Source of the DNA: Peribacillus muralis
GTDB taxonomy: Bacteria > Bacillota > Bacilli > Bacillales > DSM-1321
Reading direction: 5' to 3'
DNA: 64,000 bases
Assembly: GCF_001645685.2 (NCBI RefSeq)
Contig: NZ_CP017080.1
Location: forward strand, 4,827,051 to 4,891,050
This document shows, one piece after another, positions 18,780-28,433 of the stretch (positions are counted from its first letter, which is position 1; each line of letters starts with the position of its first letter). The position numbers and the translations under genes are program-made. The notes under the pieces were generated by a model. That model did no database searches and was not told the origin of the DNA. It saw only the letters and a program-made list of their open reading frames with translations.

Positions 18780-19700
18780 TTATTCTTTTGTGACCAATTT
18801 CAGCGGTACGGAAATGGTTTTTTCGACTTTGTCGCCTTTCAAGATCTTTTCAGCCGCATTGACCGCCTCTTCACCAATCAAAGCAGGTTGCTGGGCAACT
18901 GTAGCTTTTAGTTCACCGCTCTCGACAGCCTTCAATGCATCATCATTGCCATCGAAGCCTACCACGATGATATCCTTGCCTGCTGCCTTGATTGCTTCAA
19001 TGGCACCTAATGCCATTTCATCATTATGTGCGAATACCGCTTGGATATCTTTATTTCCTTGCAAAATATTTTCCATTACGTTAAGACCTTTTGTCCGGTC
19101 GAATTCTGCCGTCTGGCTTGTCACGACATCTAATTGCTTGTCCGCAAGATTATGGAAGCCTTTTCCACGTTCACGAGTTGCAGACGCTCCAGATACACCT
19201 TCAAGCTCAACTACCTTAGCTTTTTCACCAAGCTCTTTCACTAGGTATTCCGCAGCCAATTCCCCACCAGCGACATTATCGGAGGCGATGAATGTTTCGA
19301 TATCGCCTTCATCTGATGAGCGGTCAATCGTAATGACAGGAATCCCTTCATCATTTGCAGATTGAACGGCTGAAGAAATTGCCGCAGAGTCTGTCGGATT
19401 CACTACAAGGACATCCACCTTTTGAAGGATTAAGTCTTCAATTCCGCTAATTTGTTTAGCCGTATCATCTTGGGCATCTACGACTGTAACCTTCATGCCT
19501 TTTTCTTTTGCCTCTTTTTCAATCCCATCCTTTAATGAAACGAAGAAAGGATTATTTAAAGTGGAAATGCTGACACCGATTTTTACGCCTTTTACAGAGT
19601 CTTTCTTTTCTTTTTTATCATCTTTCAGACCCGAATCCATTGAGCATGCCGCCAAGACCATTAAAGAAAGAACCATGATGATCGATACGATTTTTTTCAT
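18780..19700 (-). CDS. rbsB: Ribose ABC transporter substrate-binding lipoprotein
   Basis: This 306-residue protein has a lipoprotein signal ending in LAAC (C19), then a two-lobed periplasmic-binding-protein type I fold. It contains IGVSISTLNNPFFVSLKDGI, LIVNP-like LVVNPTDSAA, TIDRSSDEGD and VVGFDGNDDAL, as in RbsB/D-ribose-binding proteins. It delivers ribose to RbsA/RbsC. It is the last gene of rbsRKDACB, 16 bp after rbsC, with a terminator right after it. Confidence 0.95.
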   Translation of the reverse strand: MKKIVSIIMVLSLMVLAACSMDSGLKDDKKEKKDSVKGVKIGVSISTLNNPFFVSLKDGIEKEAKEKGMKVTVVDAQDDTAKQISGIEDLILQKVDVLVVNPTDSAAISSAVQSANDEGIPVITIDRSSDEGDIETFIASDNVAGGELAAEYLVKELGEKAKVVELEGVSGASATRERGKGFHNLADKQLDVVTSQTAEFDRTKGLNVMENILQGNKDIQAVFAHNDEMALGAIEAIKAAGKDIIVVGFDGNDDALKAVESGELKATVAQQPALIGEEAVNAAEKILKGDKVEKTISVPLKLVTKE

Positions 19701-19715
19701 ATATTACACCTCTGC

Positions 19716-20660
19716 TTATGATTTTTTACGGTCAAGTAAGACCGCGATTAATATAACTGCACCTTTTACCACTTGTTGGTAGAAAGAGGATACACCAAGT
19801 AAATTCATGCCATTATTCAACGTGCCGATGATCAGGACACCCACGAGCGTGCCGAACAATCGCCCTTTACCACCTGATAGGCTCGTCCCGCCAAGCACAA
19901 CGGCTGCAATGGCATCCATTTCATAGGATTGCCCTGCCGTTGGCTGTGCCGAATTCAGGCGGGAGGTTAAAATGGCGCCGGCAATGGCAGCCATCGTACC
20001 TGCCAGCCCATAAATGGCCACCTTCACGCGATCGACTTTAATCCCGGATATACGGGAAGCCTTTTCATTTCCACCAATGGCATACGTTTTGCGGCCAAAC
20101 GATGTTTTATGAAGCAGGAACCATAGGATGAAAAAGGCAATGATCATCACGACCGCCGGTACCGGCAAACCTAGGAAGTACCCTCTCCCAAGCATTTGGA
20201 ACGAGACCGAATCACCAATGCCCGTTATCGGCTTTCCATCGGTATAAACGAGCGTCAAGCCACGGAAAATCGTCATCGTAGCCAGTGTAACGATGAAAGG
20301 AGCCATTTTTCCTTTTGATATGAGAATTCCATTGATTACACCCATTATTGTACCCAGTAGTACGCCTACCAATATTGCAAGGATCGGGTCCAATCCAGAA
20401 ACCATCATGCCAGCCATAAGTGCGCTGGATAATGCCAGAATGGAACCGACGGATAAGTCGATGCCCCCTGTCAATATGATGAAAGTCATCCCGAATGCGA
20501 TAAGCGCATTGATGGAGGTTTGACGCAATAGATTCAAGATATTGTTCGGTTCCATGAATGATGGATTTAATACGGTTATTACGATAAATAATAGGAACAA
20601 GGCGAGTAACGGACCGAATTTTTGCCAGATCCCGCTTTTTCCTGTAGCCTCAAGTTTCAT
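19716..20660 (-). CDS. rbsC: Ribose ABC transporter permease
   Basis: This 314-residue protein has about ten membrane helices and belongs to the BPD_transp_2 family. It carries ILTGGIDLSVGSILALSSAL and the C-terminal AVVLGGTSLSGGKG EAA-like loop that contacts the ATPase. It begins one base downstream of the rbsA stop, with a GGGGG site inside the end of rbsA, which suggests coupled translation. It forms the ribose channel with RbsA and RbsB. Confidence 0.95.
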   Translation of the reverse strand: MKLEATGKSGIWQKFGPLLALFLLFIVITVLNPSFMEPNNILNLLRQTSINALIAFGMTFIILTGGIDLSVGSILALSSALMAGMMVSGLDPILAILVGVLLGTIMGVINGILISKGKMAPFIVTLATMTIFRGLTLVYTDGKPITGIGDSVSFQMLGRGYFLGLPVPAVVMIIAFFILWFLLHKTSFGRKTYAIGGNEKASRISGIKVDRVKVAIYGLAGTMAAIAGAILTSRLNSAQPTAGQSYEMDAIAAVVLGGTSLSGGKGRLFGTLVGVLIIGTLNNGMNLLGVSSFYQQVVKGAVILIAVLLDRKKS

Positions 20661-20661
20661 C

Positions 20662-22143
20662 CTAATTCCCCCCTGTCGCCAATGCCATAATTTTTTCTTG
20701 TGTCGCTTCCTGCTTTAACAATTCCCCTGCGATTTCACCTTCGTGAACGACAAGGATCCTATCACTCATTCCAACGATTTCCGGAAGTTCAGAAGAAACC
20801 ATGATGATGGCAATCCCCCGCTCCGTCAATTCATGCATCAATTCATAAATTTCCCGTTTTGCGCCAACATCGATTCCCCTTGTAGGCTCATCCATAATTA
20901 ATACCTTCGGGGAGGTGCCGATCCATTTCGCGATGACGACTTTTTGCTGATTACCCCCGGAAAGGGTGCCGATGATCGTTTCCGCAGAGGATGTCTTTAC
21001 ATGAAGTCGTTTGATCATCATATCTGCAAAGTTTTTCTCATCCTCCGTTTTCACGAGCCCGCTTGGAGCAAAGCTCTTCAAATTGGGCAAACCGATATTT
21101 TCCCTTATTGAAAAATCGAGGATCAGCCCCTCTTCTTTACGGTTTTCCGTAATGAACGCCAAACCGTGCCGTACCGCATCCGCCGGTTTTCGTATGGCAA
21201 CCCTCTTGCCCTCAACGGTAATCTCACCGCGATCTATTTGGTCGACACCGAAAAGGGCGCGCATGATTTCCGTTCTGCCTGCTCCCATCAATCCGGCTAC
21301 ACCCACAATTTCACCTTGCCGGATTGCAAAATTGATATCTTCAAACATCCCTTTTTTCGTTAATCCTTTTACTTCAAGGACTACATCGCCAAGATCCGCA
21401 TGACGATGAGGGAACCGATCCTCCAGCTCCCGACCGACCATTTTTTGTACGACTTCATCGAAATTCGTATCGACGATTCTTTTCGTATCGACGGTTTTAC
21501 CATCACGCATGACGGTGATCCTATCGCAAATGGCGAATATTTCCTCCATCCGATGAGAGATATAAACAAGGGATACGCCCTTTTGGGTAAGGCCCTTCAT
21601 CACTTCAAAAAGCTTTTCGATTTCCCTATCGGTCAATGCTGCGGTCGGTTCGTCCATGATGATGACCTCCGCCTCCGTCATTAGCGCCTTGGCAATTTCG
21701 ATCATTTGCTGTTCACCTACGGAACAAAGGCCGGCTTCCTTATCGAAGGGAAGTGATATATTAAGCGTTTTAAAAACTTCTTTTGCACGCGCTTTCATTT
21801 GTTTCGACTTTAGGACACCTAACTTATTGACCATTTCCTTGCCGATGAATAGGTTCTCCAACACGGTCATTTCCGGCCAAATATTCAGTTCCTGACGGAT
21901 AAAGGCCATCCCCGCTTCTTCCGCTTCCTTTGAATCCTTGAATGAGGTTTCATTGCCGTTAATCTCGATCGTTCCTTGATCCTGTTTATGAAGACCAGTC
22001 AAAATGTTCATCAAGGTTGATTTACCTGCTCCATTTTCCCCCATGAGCGCATGTACCTCACCAGCCTCCAACGAAAATTGAACACCCTCCAATACCTTAT
22101 TTTGACCAAATGCCTTATATATATCGTGCATTTCGATTTGCAT
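20662..22143 (-). CDS. rbsA: Ribose ABC transporter ATP-binding protein (two ATPase domains)
   Basis: This 493-residue protein has two fused ABC domains. The first has a good Walker [10 protein letters not shown], and Walker [14 protein letters not shown]. The second has the degenerate P-loop [10 protein letters not shown] but an intact LSGGNQQK signature and Walker [13 protein letters not shown]. This is the normal arrangement for the RbsA/MglA family. It powers ribose uptake through RbsC. It lies 18 bp after rbsD in the operon. Confidence 0.95.
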   Translation of the reverse strand: MQIEMHDIYKAFGQNKVLEGVQFSLEAGEVHALMGENGAGKSTLMNILTGLHKQDQGTIEINGNETSFKDSKEAEEAGMAFIRQELNIWPEMTVLENLFIGKEMVNKLGVLKSKQMKARAKEVFKTLNISLPFDKEAGLCSVGEQQMIEIAKALMTEAEVIIMDEPTAALTDREIEKLFEVMKGLTQKGVSLVYISHRMEEIFAICDRITVMRDGKTVDTKRIVDTNFDEVVQKMVGRELEDRFPHRHADLGDVVLEVKGLTKKGMFEDINFAIRQGEIVGVAGLMGAGRTEIMRALFGVDQIDRGEITVEGKRVAIRKPADAVRHGLAFITENRKEEGLILDFSIRENIGLPNLKSFAPSGLVKTEDEKNFADMMIKRLHVKTSSAETIIGTLSGGNQQKVVIAKWIGTSPKVLIMDEPTRGIDVGAKREIYELMHELTERGIAIIMVSSELPEIVGMSDRILVVHEGEIAGELLKQEATQEKIMALATGGN

Positions 22144-22161
22144 GGCTCTTCACCTCTTTCT

Positions 22162-22554
22162 TTAAAAGAATACTCCAGACTGCAAAATGCAATTCGAATA
22201 CGGCGTCGTCTCCCCAGTGCGGATGATCGCTTTCGCTTTACCAGTCAGCTTCTTGAACTCCTCATGTGAAACATATTCAATCGCTTCGCCGAATTGCTGC
22301 TCCATATATTGATGCTGTCCTGAATTTTTCTCTTTCACTTCAGTAGCGGCAATGACCTTTTCAATGACCATATCTTCCTGAACGGCCTCGATGACAGCTT
22401 GAAACGATGGGGTCCCGGGAGTCAGTGCTAAGTCTATTTTAATGACTCCCGATGGAACCGGCAGCCCGGCGTCACCTACAACTATATAATCCGTATGACC
22501 AAGGTCGGCAAGGACCTTGGCTATCGAACTATTGATGATTCCTAGACGTTTCAT
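22162..22554 (-). CDS. rbsD: D-ribose pyranase
   Basis: This 130-residue protein begins [22 protein letters not shown], the RbsD signature with the catalytic histidine H20. It also has [10 protein letters not shown] and a C-terminal [15 protein letters not shown] segment. RbsD interconverts the pyranose and furanose forms of ribose before phosphorylation. Its start overlaps the rbsK stop by 4 bp (ATGA). Confidence 0.95.
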   Translation of the reverse strand: MKRLGIINSSIAKVLADLGHTDYIVVGDAGLPVPSGVIKIDLALTPGTPSFQAVIEAVQEDMVIEKVIAATEVKEKNSGQHQYMEQQFGEAIEYVSHEEFKKLTGKAKAIIRTGETTPYSNCILQSGVFF

Positions 22555-23435
22555 GCTTCAAGGCCCCTTTCGACTTCCTCCCTATGCGGCATGCCGCCTT
22601 GGGCCCCTAACTTCGTCACTGAAATGGAAGCTGCCCGGTTAGCGAAAATCAAACATTCGTCAAAGCTTTTCCCTTCTGCAACGGCCACCGCAAAAGCTGC
22701 GTTGAATGTATCGCCAGCACCAGTCGTATCCACCGCTTCCACCACAAAGCTTGAAACGACCTTTTCTTCATGGCCGTCAAAATATCGGACGCCATTTTTT
22801 CCTTCTGTAATGAATAACTTATTCGGATGCTCAGTCAGGACCTCAGCTCGATCTCTCCCATTGAAAAGTATTTCGAATTCATGTTCATTGGGCGTCAGGA
22901 ATGCTGACTGGTGAATGACAGCCTCGCTTAGCTTGCGGGCAGGAGCTGGGTTCAAGAGCAATCTTTTATTGAGTGTTTTGCACAATTCAGCAAGATATTC
23001 GACCGTCTCCTCCGGTATTTCCTGCTGAACCATGATGATATCCGCATCCTCTATGACTTTTTGGGCCTTTTGCACATAATCGGGTGTAATGAAATCATTT
23101 GCACCTTTAACGACGATTATGCTGTTATCTCCTTCGGAAAGGATAATATGTGCCGTACCGGAGGCCGAACCTGTAACCGGTTCCACATAGTCCGTATTCA
23201 CGCGATTTTTTTTCAAATTTTCTAAAATGATTTCTCCATAAAAATCATCTCCTACACATCCAATCATGGATACATCTGCTCCAAGACGAGCTGCTGCCAC
23301 TGCCTGATTGGCTCCTTTACCTCCTGGGACCGTGATAAATGAATCTCCTAAAACCGTTTCCCCAGCTTTTGGACGCTTGGCTGATGTCACCACTAAATCC
23401 ATTGAAGAGCTACCTACCACTGCAATTTTAATCAC
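22551..23435 (-). CDS. rbsK: Ribokinase
   Basis: This 294-residue protein is a PfkB-family sugar kinase with the N-terminal signature [16 protein letters not shown] and the C-terminal [14 protein letters not shown] motif, which includes the catalytic aspartate and anion hole. It phosphorylates ribose to ribose-5-phosphate. It overlaps both neighbours by 4 bp, rbsR upstream and rbsD downstream. Confidence 0.95.
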   Translation of the reverse strand: MIKIAVVGSSSMDLVVTSAKRPKAGETVLGDSFITVPGGKGANQAVAAARLGADVSMIGCVGDDFYGEIILENLKKNRVNTDYVEPVTGSASGTAHIILSEGDNSIIVVKGANDFITPDYVQKAQKVIEDADIIMVQQEIPEETVEYLAELCKTLNKRLLLNPAPARKLSEAVIHQSAFLTPNEHEFEILFNGRDRAEVLTEHPNKLFITEGKNGVRYFDGHEEKVVSSFVVEAVDTTGAGDTFNAAFAVAVAEGKSFDECLIFANRAASISVTKLGAQGGMPHREEVERGLEA

Positions 23436-24427
23436 GGCTTTTCCACCTTTCTTCTCGTTGTTTGTCTTTCCACAAAAGAAACAGGTAGCTTCTTATGTGT
23501 TTCTGCTATCTTTTCTTGATTGATTTTCCTGATTAACATTTCCGCAGCTTGTGCACCCATCTCATAGGCTGGCTGGCGAATGGTCGACAGCGGTGGGTGC
23601 AATAACGCCGTGAATGCGATATCATCATAGCCGATCAATTGAATATCCTCCGGAATCCGGATTCCCCGTTTCAAGATTTCCTGAAGGGCCGCAGCTGCGA
23701 CAATATCATTGCAAGCGATGATTCCATCCGTATTCGGATACTGCTCGAAAAGCTGCCGCACACAGCTTTGTCCTCCTTGAAGGGTGAGGGATGAGTCCAT
23801 GACCTGCACATTCACCTTTGCTTGTGTCAATTCCTCCAATGCAGCCGTGTACCGTTCATATACAGGCTTTATTTCCACCGGTCCCCTGATCAGGACGATA
23901 TTTGTACTGCCTCGATCGAGCAATACACGTGCTGCCAGCCTGCCGCCCGTCTTTTGGTCGGAATAGACGGCTGGCAATTTCTCTGCCGTTCGGTCAAGAA
24001 GGACGACCGGGATTTCCAGGTTATCAAAATTTTCATTGGCCTCTTCACTCGTCGAAGCAATCATGCCCACTACATTATTCTGTAGAAAGGTGTCGATATA
24101 TTCTATTTCCTTATCTCTCTTCTCATCACTATTCCCGAATATCAGCCGATACCCAAATTGCTGTAAGTAATCCTCGACACCCCTTGCCATTTCCGGGAAG
24201 AAAGGATTCGTAATGTCCGGTAAGATCAAGCCAACCAATTTGGATTTACGGTTATAGAGGGACCTTGCCACTTCATTCGGTTTATAATTCAGTTTTTCAA
24301 CAGCCGCCATGACGACCTTCCTTGTGTCCTCATGGGCATAACCGCTGCCATTCATGACTCTAGAAACCGTTGCAACGGAAACCCCAGCTTCCTTTGCAAC
24401 CTCCCGAATAGTTGCCACCGTATCCAC
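23432..24427 (-). CDS. rbsR: LacI-family ribose operon repressor
   Basis: This 331-residue protein has an N-terminal LacI helix-turn-helix (about 4-30, IREVAKEAGVSVATVSRVMN) and a ligand-binding core like periplasmic sugar-binding proteins. It includes GLILPDITNPFFPEMARGVED and the C-terminal TIRQPAYEMGAQAAEMLI. It is the first gene of the rbs operon and by family represses the operon until ribose is present. A near-palindromic operator lies 13-26 bp upstream of its start. Confidence 0.94.
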   Translation of the reverse strand: MDTVATIREVAKEAGVSVATVSRVMNGSGYAHEDTRKVVMAAVEKLNYKPNEVARSLYNRKSKLVGLILPDITNPFFPEMARGVEDYLQQFGYRLIFGNSDEKRDKEIEYIDTFLQNNVVGMIASTSEEANENFDNLEIPVVLLDRTAEKLPAVYSDQKTGGRLAARVLLDRGSTNIVLIRGPVEIKPVYERYTAALEELTQAKVNVQVMDSSLTLQGGQSCVRQLFEQYPNTDGIIACNDIVAAAALQEILKRGIRIPEDIQLIGYDDIAFTALLHPPLSTIRQPAYEMGAQAAEMLIRKINQEKIAETHKKLPVSFVERQTTRRKVEKP

Positions 24428-24439
24428 CTCAATAATTTG

Positions 24440-24453
24440 TGTAACCGTTTACA
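24440..24453 (-). promoter_or_regulatory. cre / RbsR-type operator upstream of rbs operon
   Basis: The minus strand reads TGTAAACGGTTACA, an exact match to the CcpA cre consensus TGWAANCGNTNWCA, in both orientations. LacI-family RbsR operators have the same core, so RbsR, CcpA or both may bind. It lies directly upstream of rbsR, between any promoter and the start. Confidence 0.8.
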
Positions 24454-24661
24454 TATAGCTTATCACCAAATTATCTGCACGGCAAGTTTTATTCTTAAGA
24501 TAATTTTTAGGTAATTGAAACCAAAACTTATGATTGCCCGATTCTGAAGATTTCAGTAATTTGTGATGAGATATTGTACATTGGTGACGTTGCCTTCCGC
24601 TCCAGGCACGCGCTTTCGAGCGGTGTGAACGATTCCCCTACTGCCTTCAAATCCAATAACA

Positions 24662-24697
24662 AAGCAAAATGCTGGCCCAATGGTTTTGAGCCAGCAT
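24662..24697 (-). terminator. Terminator after siderophore operon
   Basis: ATGCTGGC pairs with GCCAGCAT around a 13-nt loop, followed by a T-rich TTTGCTTTG. The gap 24428-24661 contains the rbs promoter region and no further gene. Confidence 0.75.
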
Positions 24698-24702
24698 AGT
24701 GA

Positions 24703-26523
24703 TTAAATGGATTTGGCAGGTAGCTTTTCGTATAGAGCATTTTTGACGTATCCGAACTCTGATGCGTGCGGACGATCTTCGCCATCACCATACCCATATT
24801 GAAGCATCCTGTTTCTGTTTAAACAGAGCTTCGTTAATTTCGGGGCAAAGAAATCGAATAGGTCGAAACGGTCCTGCAACTGCGGAAACTTTTGCTGATG
24901 TGCAAGGATTGCTTTCGTGACGCCTTCCCAAAAGACATCCTCATTCAATAATTGCCTTTTCATCAGGAGCGTGGACAAGTAACGGAAATGACAAATAAAG
25001 AGTCCCGTGAAAATGAATTGAACGAGACCTTCAGGCGGCTCGCACCTTAGTACCTTTTTTAGATCATCAGGAAGTTCGCTCAATTCAGGAAGCGGCTGAT
25101 CACTTATATTCACGTCATCTACAAAATCCTTGATTGCCAGCCTATGCGGCTTGTAATCCTTCAAAACTAAAATCGTATTTTGGCCATGTGGTGAAAAAAC
25201 AACTCCGTATTGATAAATGAAATGTAATAACGGAGAAAGGATGACCTCGAATAGTTGGTCCGTCCATTCTGCAGCGGTTAACCCTGACTTTTCGATCAGG
25301 CTTTCAACATACGGCTTGCCTTCGTGGTCCACATGCAGGAGCGACGCTAACGTAATGGGCTTCTCGCCTTCCCCCATATAACTGTATATGCTTTCGCGCC
25401 AAATGCCGCCAAGCATCTCTAAGTATTGATAAGGTACGTTTTTTAGCTTTGAGAAATAGGGGTGATCGACATTTAGACTGGCGATTTCACCAGGAAGCAC
25501 CACTTTGCATTCTTCTTTTAAATAGCGATCATTATCGTAAATGTTCTTAATATACTCCGTGATTTTTGGAGCAATGACCGTACGTTCTGCTGGCAATCCG
25601 CGATAGACGAGCGTATTTAAAATGCTCATTGGCAGCTTGACGTGGTGCTTGTTCTTATTGGACATATTAACGAAGGTCCGGATCGACTGTTGCGGCAGAT
25701 AATCATCTGGGCCATTTCCTAAAGCCACGATCAATCCCTTCGCCAAATCATCTGTGAAATTCTGGATGATGATATTCTTCCATTGCCATTCATGAATCGG
25801 CAGGTAATAGTAGTCTTTCTCTTCTAAGCCCTTCTCTCCCAATCTATCAGCAAAAACGTTACGGGTTTTCCTATCCAGTTCATTTTCCATCAATTGTTTA
25901 TAGTCCAAGGTTTCAATGGAATTGAAAGCGGCTCTTGTTTTATGGACGGCGATCCATGATAGCTGAATTTTCTCCTGATTTTCCGGGGCATACTTCAAAT
26001 AATCATCATAACCGAATCCAATTCTCCCCTTATTATAGGCGATCCAAGGGTGCCCGCTCATTTCTCCCTCAAGCCATGCGTAATCCAGCTCGACCAACTC
26101 ATCAGCGCTTTTTCCAGGTTTGGCTAGCAGTTGCAGGTCGGCTAATAATGTATGATTAAATTCCTTAATCAAATGGCCGGTTGTTTCTGCCGTCATCCCA
26201 ATCAGCGGCTGAAGATCCAAAATGAATTGAATGGCATCATCGGCCAGTGTTGCTTCTCCAGTTGCCGATTCATAGACTGAAATCGAATCAGCTCGAACTT
26301 CATAGCTGTCAAATAGGCGCGGCCATGCTAAAAATCGATATGATATATCTTCATTTATCTTTAGCTCATATAAGTTTCCTGCTGCTGCATCTTCCATCAA
26401 GACAGCTGGATGGATCATATCCTCATACATATATTCGGAGATCATTTTGGCGAGCAGGCTTTGGTTTACGATCGACCAACTTTTTTTCGTAGCCGCCTGT
26501 TCCACTTCATTTATGAATTGCAT
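24703..26523 (-). CDS. IucA/IucC-family siderophore synthetase (RhbF-like)
   Basis: This 606-residue NRPS-independent siderophore synthetase has the substrate/ATP-binding motif GHPWIAYNKGRIGFG near residue 155 and the C-terminal FhuF-like, iron-reductase-type region VVFSPHGQNTILVLKDYKPHRLAIKDF. These enzymes adenylate a carboxyl group of citrate and join it to an amine. As the last gene of an rhbABCDEF-like operon it probably adds the second N-hydroxy-N-acetyl-diaminopropane arm to make schizokinen. ATG 26523 is preferred because AAGGGGAG lies 7 nt upstream; an upstream in-frame GTG overlaps that site. It lies 22 bp after the monooxygenase gene. Confidence 0.9.
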   Translation of the reverse strand: MQFINEVEQAATKKSWSIVNQSLLAKMISEYMYEDMIHPAVLMEDAAAGNLYELKINEDISYRFLAWPRLFDSYEVRADSISVYESATGEATLADDAIQFILDLQPLIGMTAETTGHLIKEFNHTLLADLQLLAKPGKSADELVELDYAWLEGEMSGHPWIAYNKGRIGFGYDDYLKYAPENQEKIQLSWIAVHKTRAAFNSIETLDYKQLMENELDRKTRNVFADRLGEKGLEEKDYYYLPIHEWQWKNIIIQNFTDDLAKGLIVALGNGPDDYLPQQSIRTFVNMSNKNKHHVKLPMSILNTLVYRGLPAERTVIAPKITEYIKNIYDNDRYLKEECKVVLPGEIASLNVDHPYFSKLKNVPYQYLEMLGGIWRESIYSYMGEGEKPITLASLLHVDHEGKPYVESLIEKSGLTAAEWTDQLFEVILSPLLHFIYQYGVVFSPHGQNTILVLKDYKPHRLAIKDFVDDVNISDQPLPELSELPDDLKKVLRCEPPEGLVQFIFTGLFICHFRYLSTLLMKRQLLNEDVFWEGVTKAILAHQQKFPQLQDRFDLFDFFAPKLTKLCLNRNRMLQYGYGDGEDRPHASEFGYVKNALYEKLPAKSI

Positions 26524-26545
26524 ACACTGACTCCCCTTCACTCTA

Positions 26546-27874
26546 TTAATAGGCCGCGACCGGCGTTTTTACACGGAATGATTGAAAAGCTCCTTTTGGT
26601 TCGGCTGGATACACGTCCCTACCCGCTATTCGGTTAATGATAATCGAATTCCTGAATGCCCCAAGCCCTAAATCCGGTGCACCTACACCATGCGTATGTA
26701 TCTCTCCGTTTTGGATGAAAAGGTGATTGGGAGTAGGAACGGTTGTACCGATCCGGTAGTCCTGGGTTATTTCCAGACGACCAAGTTCATCACGGACAAT
26801 GAGGTCTTCCATGCCATCAAGAAAGGCAGGAACGGTCGATTTATATCCTGTTCCGAATACGATCGCCTCTGTATCCACATTAAAGTCGCTTTCTTCGACC
26901 CATTGATGACATTTCAATGTCCATCCGCCATCAGAGGGTTTCAAGGAGGAAACTTCAGTCATTGCCCTAAGCTCAATGTCAAGCTCGGCATTTCCAATTG
27001 ATTTCTCATATATTTTGTCGAAGATCGATGCAATCGTCGTCGCACTTATTCCTTTATACAAAAGGTCCTGTTTTGGCAGAATTTCATCCTTCTTCTCCTG
27101 CGGCAGGCGATAAAAGAAATCGAGATAATCCGGAGTGAAGTATTCCAAGCCAAGTTTTGAATATTCCATTGGGAAAAATCCTTTTGACCTTGTATACCAA
27201 TTCAGTTGGTACCCATGATTTTCTTGCTCATTCAACAGATCCTCGAACACCTCGGCTGCACTCTGGCCCGAACCGACAACCGTTATTGATTTTTTGTTCA
27301 AGATATTTTCCTTATTCCGCAAGTAATCGGCAGAATGCAGGATGCTATCTCCTATAAATGAACTAAATGCAGAGGGCACCGCAGGGGCGCTTCCGATTCC
27401 CAATACAACATGACGGCTATGATACACCTCAACCTGCCGGGTTTGTTCATCCCTTACATGTATTCGGTAAATCGGCTCTTCTTGATCCTTTATATACTCG
27501 ATCGTTTCCACCGCTTTTCCAAAGCGGCAGCTATCGAGTTGATTGGCCGTCCAGCGACAATAGTCGTTATATTCCTTCCGTGGGATCAGGAACTTTTCAA
27601 GAAAGTAGAAATGATAAAGCCGGTCATGCTGCTGTAGATAATTCAAGTAACTATATTTGCTTGTCACATCTGCCATGCTAACTAAATCAGCAAAGAATGG
27701 CACCTGCAACGTCGTTCCCTCGAGCAGCATCCCTTCATGCCAATTAAACTCCTGCTTCCTTTCAAAAAAGAGAGCATTCAGTTCTGGAGTTTTTTCCAAT
27801 AGGGCGGCTAGCCCAAGATTGAAAGGACCGATTCCGACCCCGATCACATCATAGGTAAATCGTTGCTTCTCCAT
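26546..27874 (-). CDS. L-lysine/ornithine-type N-monooxygenase (RhbE/IucD-like)
   Basis: This 442-residue flavin N-hydroxylase has the FAD motif GVGIGPFNLGLAALLE (about 10-25), the NADPH motif VVGSGQSAAEVFEDLL (about 200) and the late ATGYK-like FGTGYKSTVP. In this operon the expected substrate is 1,3-diaminopropane made by the upstream decarboxylase, giving N-hydroxy-diaminopropane for the hydroxamate arms. The start at MEKQRFTYDV is chosen from AAAGGAAG upstream; it overlaps the acetyltransferase gene by 26 bp. Confidence 0.92.
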   Translation of the reverse strand: MEKQRFTYDVIGVGIGPFNLGLAALLEKTPELNALFFERKQEFNWHEGMLLEGTTLQVPFFADLVSMADVTSKYSYLNYLQQHDRLYHFYFLEKFLIPRKEYNDYCRWTANQLDSCRFGKAVETIEYIKDQEEPIYRIHVRDEQTRQVEVYHSRHVVLGIGSAPAVPSAFSSFIGDSILHSADYLRNKENILNKKSITVVGSGQSAAEVFEDLLNEQENHGYQLNWYTRSKGFFPMEYSKLGLEYFTPDYLDFFYRLPQEKKDEILPKQDLLYKGISATTIASIFDKIYEKSIGNAELDIELRAMTEVSSLKPSDGGWTLKCHQWVEESDFNVDTEAIVFGTGYKSTVPAFLDGMEDLIVRDELGRLEITQDYRIGTTVPTPNHLFIQNGEIHTHGVGAPDLGLGAFRNSIIINRIAGRDVYPAEPKGAFQSFRVKTPVAAY

Positions 27875-28433
27875 ATTTCCACTTCCTTTCGAAGTTCTCA
27901 CGCGTGCAAGCCATAAGCAAACCGGTCTTATCTGGAAGTTCAATTTCTTTCATTGGAGTGAACCCACATTTTTCAAACAGATGAATCATCTTTTTGTTTC
28001 TAATATCTGGTTCGGCCATCACCTTTTTGGTACTGGAAGTGAGGAGTTGGTATTTCACCATCGACCGTAAAAATGGCAAAGCCAGCCCTTTTCCAAGGTA
28101 TTCAGGATTGCCAATGAGCAAATGAATTCCCTGGTCCCCCTCCTCGGCATCATAATAGTCTTCAATGATATCGCCTTTTACCCAATACGACTCCCAATAG
28201 CTCATTGGTGTTTCATCGAGGCACCCTAAATATAGTGTTTGATGTGAATCAGCCAATGCCTTTTGTAAATGGCGCGAAAATTTTTCCTTTGTGAAATTCA
28301 AATTCCAATAGGGTATCACATGTTCTTCATGCATCCAACCGTGCAGCGTATCGATATCCCTATCAAATTCAACTTTGACAAATGATAGCAACTGACGATG
28401 GTCTTTCAGCATTTCTTCATAACTATTTTTCAT
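27849..28433 (-). CDS. GNAT/IucB-type acetyltransferase for siderophore hydroxamate (RhbD-like)
   Basis: This 194-residue protein is of the siderophore acetyltransferase (IucB/PvdY/RhbD) type. It has HEEHVIPYWNLNF near the start, YWESYWVKGD and the acetyl-CoA-binding segment GNPEYLGKGLALPFLRSMV. It would acetylate N-hydroxy-diaminopropane to form the hydroxamate. The start at MKNSYEEMLK gives the usual family length and overlaps the upstream IucA/IucC gene by 11 bp. A longer ORF extends 90 nt upstream with no ribosome-binding site. An AAGGGG site is present but rather far (14 nt), so the start is less certain than its neighbours. Confidence 0.85.
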   Translation of the reverse strand: MKNSYEEMLKDHRQLLSFVKVEFDRDIDTLHGWMHEEHVIPYWNLNFTKEKFSRHLQKALADSHQTLYLGCLDETPMSYWESYWVKGDIIEDYYDAEEGDQGIHLLIGNPEYLGKGLALPFLRSMVKYQLLTSSTKKVMAEPDIRNKKMIHLFEKCGFTPMKEIELPDKTGLLMACTRENFERKWKYGEATIYL

